From contig NZ_LS483470.1 of assembly GCF_900478135.1 (NCBI RefSeq), positions 1,236,501 through 1,300,500 on the forward strand: a stretch of DNA of 64,000 nt. Direction: 5' to 3'. Origin of the DNA: Leminorella richardii (GTDB lineage Bacteria; Pseudomonadota; Gammaproteobacteria; Enterobacterales; Enterobacteriaceae). Shown here in pieces: positions 57,914 to 64,000 of this stretch. The translations under genes and the position numbers were made by a program. Within the stretch, counting starts at the first letter, position 1. Every line of letters starts with the position of its first letter. A model generated the notes under the pieces. The model made no database searches. It saw only the letters and a list, made by a program, of their open reading frames with translations, and was not told where the DNA came from.

Positions 57914-59317
57914 ATGACAATAACCCATGATTCTGGCGCAGTCCCTCAGTCTGAGCAGCTTGCTGCGGACGAGCGCCTAACCACAGAGGAAGGGCGCAAG
58001 GACTTCTGGCGAGCGACGTTTTCCTGCTGGTTGGGAACCACGATGGAATACGCTGACTTTGCCCTTTACGGGCTGGCGGCGGGGATCATCTTCGGCGACG
58101 TCTTTTTCCCAAACGCAACGCCTATCGTGGCGCTGATTTCCAGTTTTGCCACTTATTCGGTCGGCTTCATCGCCCGTCCTATTGGCGCTTTGCTGTTTGG
58201 CTGGCTGGGTGACCGCAAGGGGCGCAAGCTGGTGATGGTGGTCACTATCACCTTAATGGGGGCATCGACGACGCTGATTGGGCTTATCCCAAGCTATGCG
58301 ACTATTGGCCTGTGGGCTCCTGCCTGTTTGGCACTGTTGCGATTTATGCAGGGGCTGGGCGCAGGGGCTGAGCTTTCAGGCGGTGCGGTAATGCTGGGGG
58401 AGTATGCTCCTTCAGAGCGTCGTGGTCTGGTGTCTTCCATTATCGCTCTAGGCTCTAACAGCGGTACGCTGCTGGCGTCAATGGTATGGCTTCTGGTGCT
58501 GCAAATGGATCGCGACACGCTGCTTGAGTGGGGATGGCGCGTTCCGTTCCTTTCCAGCATCCTGATTGCCGCCGTGGCGCTGTTTATTCGTCGCCACATG
58601 CGCGAAACGCCGGTGTTTGAACGCCAAAAGCAGGTGCTGGAACAGCAGCGCCGCGCGGCGATGGAAGAGGGGCGCAAGCATGAGCAAGAGGTCGGCGAGC
58701 AGAAGAGCTTCTGGCAGCGTACCAAGGCTTTCTGGATCATGGTTGGACTTCGCATTGGCGAGAACGGCCCTTCCTATTTGGCTCAGGGCTTTATCGTTGG
58801 CTATGTGGCGAAAGTGCTGGCGGTGGATAAATCCGTGCCGACCATGGCAGTGTTTATTGCCTCTCTGCTGGGCTTCTTGATTATTCCTCTGTCCGGCTGG
58901 CTGTCTGACCGCTTTGGCCGTCGCATTACCTATCGCTGGTACTGCCTGCTGCTGGTGCTCTACGCGGTGCCGGCATTTATGCTGCTGGATACCCGCGATC
59001 CGACCATCGTTATCCTGACAATTATCGTCGGTATGCTGCTGGCGTCACTGGGTATTTTCGGCGTACAGGCGGCGTGGGGCGTTGAGCTGTTTGGGGTGAC
59101 AAACCGCTACAGCAAAATGGCGGTTGCCAAAGAGCTGGGATCTATTATGTCTGGCGGTACTGCACCGCTGGTGGCGTCGTTTATGCTGTCGTTTGCCGGC
59201 CACTGGTGGCCGATCGCCGTCTACTTTATGGTGATGGCGGGAATTGGACTAGTGACCACGTTCTTTGCGCCGGAAACGCGCGGCCGCGACCTCAACCTGC
59301 CGGAAGATGCCATTTAA
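57914..59317 (+). CDS. MFS transporter of the metabolite:H+ symporter (ProP/ShiA-like) type
   Basis: A 467-residue, 12-helix inner-membrane symporter. The MHS branch is seen from TTMEYADFALYGLAAGI in helix 1, FIARPIGALLFGWLGDRKGR, the SGWLSDRFGRR loop in the second half and the charged central loop (EGRKHEQEVGEQKSFW). Substrates in this branch include proline, shikimate, alpha-ketoglutarate and citrate; the nucleoside hydrolase downstream hints at a nucleoside or sugar-derived compound, but that is unproven. A CRP site and two operators stand upstream. A 336-base gap with a palindromic repeat separates it from the LacI gene. Confidence 0.82.
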   Translation: MTITHDSGAVPQSEQLAADERLTTEEGRKDFWRATFSCWLGTTMEYADFALYGLAAGIIFGDVFFPNATPIVALISSFATYSVGFIARPIGALLFGWLGDRKGRKLVMVVTITLMGASTTLIGLIPSYATIGLWAPACLALLRFMQGLGAGAELSGGAVMLGEYAPSERRGLVSSIIALGSNSGTLLASMVWLLVLQMDRDTLLEWGWRVPFLSSILIAAVALFIRRHMRETPVFERQKQVLEQQRRAAMEEGRKHEQEVGEQKSFWQRTKAFWIMVGLRIGENGPSYLAQGFIVGYVAKVLAVDKSVPTMAVFIASLLGFLIIPLSGWLSDRFGRRITYRWYCLLLVLYAVPAFMLLDTRDPTIVILTIIVGMLLASLGIFGVQAAWGVELFGVTNRYSKMAVAKELGSIMSGGTAPLVASFMLSFAGHWWPIAVYFMVMAGIGLVTTFFAPETRGRDLNLPEDAI

Positions 59318-59428
59318 GCGCGCTTTGGGGAAAAATGCCGGCGCGGAGCGCGAGTTCTTGCTCCAGTCGGTATTTTTCAGGCATGGGGTTAGGTATGCTA
59401 TACAACGGTTTGATTATTGGGTGTTTTG

Positions 59429-59621
59429 TACCCGTCATACTTCAAGTTGCCTGTGCGTTGGCTTTCCTCGCTCACCCCAGTCACTTACTTATGTAAGTGA
59501 CTGGGGATTCGCTGCGTTGCCGCGTGATTCGCCCCTACGGGACTCACCCTTACAGGGCCAGCGCAAGCGCTGTTCAAAACGCCATCGGCGTTTTGTCATG
59601 CAACTCGAATTATTTAGGGTA
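59429..59621 (+). repeat. Dispersed palindromic repeat, copy 2 (expanded)
   Basis: Ends TACCC (59429) and GGGTA (to 59621) with inner TTCAAGTTGC and GCAACTCGAA arms, as in the copy at 40186-40312. The centre is a perfect hairpin: CCCCAGTCACTTAC (59475-59488), TTAT, GTAAGTGACTGGGG (59493-59506). A further insert of about 70 bases lies in the right part and ends in a second hairpin, CAAAACGCC (59575-59583) with GGCGTTTTG (59587-59595). It fills most of the gap between the MFS and lacI-type genes. Confidence 0.75.
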
Positions 59622-59653
59622 TATCTCTGTCCGTTAAGGTAGGTGGATACGCT

Positions 59654-60673
59654 GTGCTAAATCAACATCCTCGTCGCGTCACGCGCGCTGACGTCGCCAA
59701 AGAGGCGGGAACGTCGGTTGCTGTCGTCAGCTATGTGATTAATAACGGGCCTCGCCCAGTAGCCGAAGCGACCCGTCAGCGGGTTCTTGATGCCATTAAA
59801 AAGACTGGCTATCGCCCTAACGGCATAGCCAGGGCGCTGGCGTCGGGAACAACGCGGACCTATGGACTGATTATTCCTAACATCGCCAACCCGTTTCTTT
59901 CCTCACTGGCGCACTCGCTTCAACAAGAGGCCTTTGAGCACGGGCAGGTGCTGCTGCTGGGGGATGCGGGGGACAACCGCCAGCGAGAGCTGGAGCTTAT
60001 CAATAACCTTCTGCACCGTCAGGTTGATGGCCTGCTGTATACCAGCGTTGACCGTCACCCCTATATCGAGCTGATTCAGGCGTCAGGAACGCCGTTTATC
60101 ATGCTTGATCGCGTTGATCCTGCGCTCAACGTCACCGCTATTCGGGTCGATGAAAGGGCAGCGGCGTTTCAGGCGACTCGTCACCTGATTGAGCACGGCT
60201 ATCGCGATATCGCCATTATCTGCGGCCCCAGAGAGATGCTGAACACCCAAGACCGCATCAGCGGCTGGCGTGAGGCGCTGCAAACCGCCAAGCTGCCGGT
60301 AAGGGAGGAGTGGATATTTCCCACTACCTATACCCGTGAAGGAGGCTATCAGGCGGCGAGCCGTATGCTTGAGGGGCGACTTCCCCGGGCGCTGTTTGCC
60401 ACTAACGAGCTACAGGCTCTAGGCTGCCTGAGGGCGCTTTCTGAGAGGGATGTTAAGGTTCCCGAAGAACTGGCGCTGGTGTGTTTTAACGGAACGGTGG
60501 AGTCGGAGTTTAACGTCCCCTCCCTGACTCACGTGCGACAGCCGGTGAAAGCCATGGCCAAGGCGGCGATAGAGATGCTGAAAAACTGGAACGACACGCC
60601 GGAGCTGCGGGAGTTTTCGTTTGACCTGCTTATCGGCGAGTCGTGTGGATGTTGCACAAAATTGACTAAGTGA
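59654..60673 (+). CDS. LacI-family transcriptional regulator
   Basis: A 339-residue repressor. The N-terminal helix-turn-helix and hinge are typical: VTRADVAKEAGTSVAVVSYV, then GYRPNGIARALASG. The effector domain is of the ribose-binding type (TYGLIIPNIANPFLSSLAHS, FIMLDRVDPAL, ALFATNELQALGCLRAL). The start is GTG 59654 with AAGGTAGGTGG upstream. The nucleoside hydrolase starts ten bases after the stop, so the two are co-transcribed. The ligand is probably a nucleoside or ribose-like compound. The twin operators at 57783 and 57806 are the natural candidates for its sites. Confidence 0.88.
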   Translation: MLNQHPRRVTRADVAKEAGTSVAVVSYVINNGPRPVAEATRQRVLDAIKKTGYRPNGIARALASGTTRTYGLIIPNIANPFLSSLAHSLQQEAFEHGQVLLLGDAGDNRQRELELINNLLHRQVDGLLYTSVDRHPYIELIQASGTPFIMLDRVDPALNVTAIRVDERAAAFQATRHLIEHGYRDIAIICGPREMLNTQDRISGWREALQTAKLPVREEWIFPTTYTREGGYQAASRMLEGRLPRALFATNELQALGCLRALSERDVKVPEELALVCFNGTVESEFNVPSLTHVRQPVKAMAKAAIEMLKNWNDTPELREFSFDLLIGESCGCCTKLTK

Positions 60674-60683
60674 AAAACAGCCT

Positions 60684-61685
60684 ATGCGTTTAATTATTGA
60701 TTGCGATCCGGGGAACGGCGTTGCTGGCGCCAACGTGGACGACGGGCTTGCTCTGGCGGTCGCCATGGCCGCGCCTGAAATCAGCCTAGAGTTGATTACC
60801 ACCGTGGCGGGAAATACCCCCAGCGACGTCGGTTTTTCCGTAGCGCGCGCGCTGACTGAGCGCATGGGGCTTGATATTCCGGTGCGTCGCGGGGCATCGC
60901 GTGCGCTGGTGGAGCCCTCAGCCCCGTGGCGAGACAAACTGGATAACGGTGCCGTACGCTCTGGGCTGATAGACCTATGGCGCGACGTGCCTACACCGCA
61001 CGCGGTGCCTAGCGAGCGACCGTTGGCTGCTCACGCTATCGGAGAGCTTATTTGCAATAACCCTAATGAGATTACGCTGATTGCTATCGGGCCTTTAACC
61101 AACGTCGCTCACGCCCTGCACCTGTATCCCGAGATGGCAGAAAAGGTGAAAGAAATCATTGTTATGGGTGGCGTATTTAACGTTGATGGCTATATTAAAG
61201 ACACTAACTTCGGTATTGACCCCGAAGCTGCCCACGTGGTGCTGACCAGCGGCGCGAATATTACGCTGGTACCGATGGACGCAACGGTACAGACCCAAAT
61301 GGTGCTTGATGATTTGGACAAGATCGCTGGCATCGGTTCGCCGTTAACAGACTATCTGGTTGAGACGGTGCGCCCCTGGATCCGCTACTCCATGGAGACT
61401 CGCCGACTTCCGGGCTGCTGGATCCATGATGTATTGACCGTGGCATGGCTGTTGGATAAAAGTGTTGCAACAAGTCTGCGGCAATATGTTGACGTTGCTC
61501 TGGAAGGGGGAATGGCGCGAGGTACAACTTGGCGCTGGGATCCGGAAAGCTTAAGGCTGGATGTCGGCATTGCGCCACCTCAGGGCCAGCCGATAGAAAT
61601 ACTGCATCAAGTGGATAACCAAAAGCTGCTGTCTATCATTTATCGTACCCTGAGCCAAAGCAAGGGCGCTAGCGCTGAAGCCTGA
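60684..61685 (+). CDS. Nucleoside hydrolase (IUNH family) with variant active-site loop
   Basis: Splits the N-glycosidic bond of ribonucleosides to base and ribose. The 333 residues contain the family elements TLIAIGPLTNVAHAL, IIVMGGVFNVDG, TNFGIDPEAAHVVL and the late catalytic histidine in WIHDVLTVAWLL. The calcium-binding N-terminal motif, normally DxDPGxDDA, reads DCDPGNGVAGANVDDGLAL: eight extra residues between DPG and DD. The four aspartates are still there, so this is a subfamily rather than a dead enzyme. It follows the LacI gene after ten bases. Confidence 0.85.
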   Translation: MRLIIDCDPGNGVAGANVDDGLALAVAMAAPEISLELITTVAGNTPSDVGFSVARALTERMGLDIPVRRGASRALVEPSAPWRDKLDNGAVRSGLIDLWRDVPTPHAVPSERPLAAHAIGELICNNPNEITLIAIGPLTNVAHALHLYPEMAEKVKEIIVMGGVFNVDGYIKDTNFGIDPEAAHVVLTSGANITLVPMDATVQTQMVLDDLDKIAGIGSPLTDYLVETVRPWIRYSMETRRLPGCWIHDVLTVAWLLDKSVATSLRQYVDVALEGGMARGTTWRWDPESLRLDVGIAPPQGQPIEILHQVDNQKLLSIIYRTLSQSKGASAEA

Positions 61686-61715
61686 GTCGCCACCGACTGT
61701 TTTTACTAAGATAGC

Positions 61716-61733
61716 CTCCACGCTAGCGTGGAG
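61716..61733 (+). promoter_or_regulatory. Perfect 18-base palindrome ahead of yjbB
   Basis: CTCCACGCTAGCGTGGAG is a full palindrome ending 15 bases before the yjbB start codon. It could be an operator or a hairpin next to the ribosome site; no T-run follows, so it is not a terminator. Confidence 0.45.
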
Positions 61734-61748
61734 CGACAGGACGCCACT

Positions 61749-63386
61749 ATGTTAACGCTGCTGCACTTACTCTCTTCTGTTGCCTTACTGGTGTGGGGTA
61801 CGCACATCGTTCGCACTGGAGTGATGAGGATATTCGGCGCTAACCTGCGTCGGATTATCGGTGCCAGCGTCAGCAAAAAGAGTAATGCCTTCGTTGCCGG
61901 TTTGGGCGTTACGGCACTGGTGCAGAGCAGCAACGCTACCGCGCTGCTGGTGATTTCGTTTGTGGCTCAGGGGCTGATTGGCCTCTCTCCGGCGCTGACT
62001 ATTCTGCTTGGCGCTGACGTAGGCACCGCGCTAATGGCGCGGGTATTAACTTTCGATCTCTCATGGCTGTCCCCTTTACTGATCCTGTTCGGCGTAATTG
62101 CGTTTCTTAGCCAAAAGAAAACCAGAGTGGGTCAGGTTGGCCGGGCGGTTATCGGCCTAGGGCTGATCCTTCTGGCGCTACAGCTGATTGTGGTTTCGGC
62201 TAAGCCGATGACTGAAGCCAGCGCGGTGCGGGAAGTGTTTTCATCACTGGCGGGGGACGCCATTCTGGCGCTGCTGATTGGCGCCGTATTTGCCATGCTC
62301 ACCTATTCTAGCCTAGCGGCAGTGCTGTTAACGGCAACGCTAGCGGCAACGGGGCTGGTGCCGCTGAATATTGCGCTATGTCTGGTGATTGGTTCTAACC
62401 TAGGCAGCGGTGCGCTGGCGGTGATCAGTAGCCGAGGGCAGGGGACTATCGCCAGGCGGCTGGTATTGGGCAGCATGCTGTTTAAGGTGATTGGCTGCCT
62501 GATGGTGATTCCTTGGGTAACGATGCTGGCGCAGTGGTTAAAACCCTACGAGTTCCCCGCAGCGGACGTGGTGATTTATTTTCACGTGATTTACAACCTG
62601 ACGCGCTGTTTGCTGATGCTGCCACTGGTGCAGCCAGTTTCTCGTCTGATGGAGCGTCTTGTCCCCGAGGAGCCGATCGTTGAAGCCCAGCTTACGCCGC
62701 GCTACCTCGATAGCGCTTCGCTGGATACACCGTCGCTGGCGCTGGCTAACGCCGTACGGGAAACGCTACGCCTTGGTGACGTAGTCGGCCAAATGCTGGA
62801 CGGCTTTTATCAGGTGCTACAGGGCAACGCGCAGCACAAGCGGGAAGTTTCCCACCTGAAAGACCAGAGCGACATGCTGTATGAAGCCATCAAGCTTTAT
62901 TTGGCTCGGCTGCCGCAGGAAAGCCTGAGCGACAGCGATTCACGCCGCTGGGCGGAGATTATCGGCACCTCGGTGAATCTGGAGCAGGCGGGAGAAATTA
63001 TTGACCGCATGGCGGCTGAGGTTTCGTCTAAATCGCTAAACGCCCGCCGTTTTTTCTCTCAAAAGGGGATAGAGGATTTGACCACACTGCACGGTCGACT
63101 GGTGAAAAATCTCGATCTGGCAATGTCAGTATTTCTGTCCGGTGAGGTGGATAACGCCAGACGGCTGCGCCGCGCCAAACACCGCTTTCGCCTGCTCAAC
63201 CAGCGCTATTCGCTGGCTCACGTCGAGCGACTGCATCAGAACAACCTACAAAGTATGGAAACCAGCTCGCTGCACATGGGGCTGTTAGCTGACATGAAGC
63301 GCCTTAACTCGCTGTTTTGTGCCGTTGCCTATTACGTTCTTGAAGTGCAGGACGACGAGGGTGGGGAAGCAGACAGCTCAGCCTGA
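61749..63386 (+). CDS. yjbB: Na+/phosphate cotransporter-like protein YjbB
   Basis: A 545-residue inner-membrane protein: two NptA/PhoU-type sodium-phosphate cotransporter repeats in the N-terminal half (ALVQSSNATALLVISFVAQG and LTYSSLAAVLLTATLAATG, the QSS motif of NaPi-II carriers) and a C-terminal cytoplasmic PhoU-like helical domain (from LDTPSLALANAVRETLRLGD). It follows E. coli YjbB closely; that protein exports phosphate. ATG 61749 matches the E. coli start MLTLLHLLS; an in-frame start at 61728 lies inside the palindrome and is rejected. A weak hairpin (63401-63432) follows without a T-run. Confidence 0.92.
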   Translation: MLTLLHLLSSVALLVWGTHIVRTGVMRIFGANLRRIIGASVSKKSNAFVAGLGVTALVQSSNATALLVISFVAQGLIGLSPALTILLGADVGTALMARVLTFDLSWLSPLLILFGVIAFLSQKKTRVGQVGRAVIGLGLILLALQLIVVSAKPMTEASAVREVFSSLAGDAILALLIGAVFAMLTYSSLAAVLLTATLAATGLVPLNIALCLVIGSNLGSGALAVISSRGQGTIARRLVLGSMLFKVIGCLMVIPWVTMLAQWLKPYEFPAADVVIYFHVIYNLTRCLLMLPLVQPVSRLMERLVPEEPIVEAQLTPRYLDSASLDTPSLALANAVRETLRLGDVVGQMLDGFYQVLQGNAQHKREVSHLKDQSDMLYEAIKLYLARLPQESLSDSDSRRWAEIIGTSVNLEQAGEIIDRMAAEVSSKSLNARRFFSQKGIEDLTTLHGRLVKNLDLAMSVFLSGEVDNARRLRRAKHRFRLLNQRYSLAHVERLHQNNLQSMETSSLHMGLLADMKRLNSLFCAVAYYVLEVQDDEGGEADSSA

Positions 63387-63506
63387 TTTGTCAGCTTTGT
63401 CAATCAAGGGTAAAGGTTTGTCCCCTTGGTTGAATAAGCCAATTTAACTCGCTAACTTTAATAGGAAATAACGGGATATTGCTTAAACCTGTGAAGGAGT
63501 CACAAA

Positions 63507-64000
63507 ATGCAAGCAGGCTACCCTACTGACTATGAAGTTGGCGACGTTGTCTTTACCTGTATCGGTCACCCTCTGTTTCGCCAGATTTCCGCCGCTTCCC
63601 TGTGCTGGAGCAATCATGTCGGTATTATTGTCGGCCATGACGGCAGCGACTACATCGTGGCGGAAAGCCGCGTGCCGCTGTCCAGCACCACGACGCTAAG
63701 TCGATTTATTGAACGCTCTGTCGATCGTCGCTACGGCATTCGCCGACTCAGCGGCGGACTTTCTGAAGATCAAAAAAAGGCCATCGTCGAGCAGGTGCCT
63801 TCCCGTTTGTGGAAGCTCTATCACACTGGCTTTAAATATGACTCCTCACGGCAGTTTTGCTCAAAGTTTGTGTTTGATATCTATCGGGACGCGCTAGAAG
63901 TTCCAATAGGAAAAATCGAAACCTTTGATCAACTGCTCAACAGTAATCCAAACGCGAAGCTACAATTCTGGAACTTTTGGTTTCTGGGATCGATCCCCTG
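63507..64000 (+). CDS. yebB: YebB-type NlpC/P60-like (YiiX/C92) protein, 3' end outside window
   Basis: The first 164 residues of a protein that follows E. coli YebB (about 200): YEVGDVVFTCIGHPLFRQIS, CWSNHVGIIVGHDGSDYIVA, then KYDSSRQFCSKFVFDIYRDA. The histidine in SNHVGI and the cysteine in FCSKF fit the circularly permuted papain-like fold of the YiiX group, proposed cysteine peptidases or amidases; the activity of YebB is not known. AAGGAG lies nine bases before ATG 63507. The frame is open to the last base, so the gene continues beyond the window. Confidence 0.9.
   Translation, partial: MQAGYPTDYEVGDVVFTCIGHPLFRQISAASLCWSNHVGIIVGHDGSDYIVAESRVPLSSTTTLSRFIERSVDRRYGIRRLSGGLSEDQKKAIVEQVPSRLWKLYHTGFKYDSSRQFCSKFVFDIYRDALEVPIGKIETFDQLLNSNPNAKLQFWNFWFLGSIP

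Noticed and set aside
63401..63432. Terminator after yjbB
   Set aside because: The stem (CAATCAAGGG with CCCTTGGTTG) is reasonable but no T-run follows, so it is not listed as a terminator.

Overview
The window is chromosomal DNA of a gamma-proteobacterium of the order Enterobacterales. The cys, nuo, yfbR/yfbS/alaA/lrhA, tam, cueR, yjbB and yebB proteins all read as close relatives of the Escherichia coli ones as I remember them. The gene order (brnQ beside lrhA, extra catabolic genes before nuoA, menF straight after nuoN) points outside Enterobacteriaceae in the strict sense. A Budviciaceae-like lineage (Budvicia, Pragia, Leminorella) is plausible but is only an inference.

Layout. (1) 1-11002: assimilatory sulfate reduction, with the end of cysI, cysH, then cysG-cysD-cysN-cysC. 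The two halves are split by an accessory block at 1824-6385: a type II toxin-antitoxin pair, two paralogous DUF3828 envelope proteins with a small membrane protein, and a Sel1-repeat protein. (2) 11003-15640: a type I-F-like CRISPR array (6 repeats) with its leader, then tam, sbp, a LprI-like protein, hicAB, cueR, and a second CRISPR remnant (2 repeats). No cas gene is present. (3) 15641-24644: an MFS transporter, yfbS, two unknown genes, then a Pho-box-preceded alkaline phosphatase followed by a DUF3299-like protein and an ABC transporter with a His/Asp-rich loop. (4) 24655-30840: yfbR, an unknown gene, alaA carrying an antitoxin-like N-terminal domain, a tiny lipoprotein missed by length cut-offs, brnQ and lrhA. 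(5) 31005-38359: two divergent arms, an MmgE/PrpD protein plus a fumarase-superfamily lyase on the minus strand, and a MetC-like enzyme, a DcuC-like carrier and a D-cysteine desulfhydrase-like enzyme on the plus strand. (6) 39053-54133: the whole nuoA-N operon for respiratory complex I, with a palindromic repeat between nuoB and nuoCD, a nuoF broken by five single-base deletions, and a strong terminator after nuoN. (7) 54199-64000: menF, secreted, SUKH and methyltransferase-like orphans, a CRP/operator-preceded MFS transporter with a LacI regulator and a nucleoside hydrolase, then yjbB and the start of yebB.

How the parts work together. The cys genes take up sulfate (sbp), activate it to PAPS (cysDNC), reduce it to sulfide (cysH, cysI) and make the siroheme CysI needs (cysG). 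Region 5 looks like the opposite flow, breakdown of a sulfur- or nitrogen-linked C4-dicarboxylate adduct to fumarate plus an amino acid, with DcuC moving the dicarboxylate. This is the most promising candidate for an undescribed pathway here. The phosphatase-ABC operon links phosphate starvation to what looks like metal handling. The nuoF lesions are either an assembly fault or a real loss of complex I, and need raw-read checking before any conclusion on respiration.
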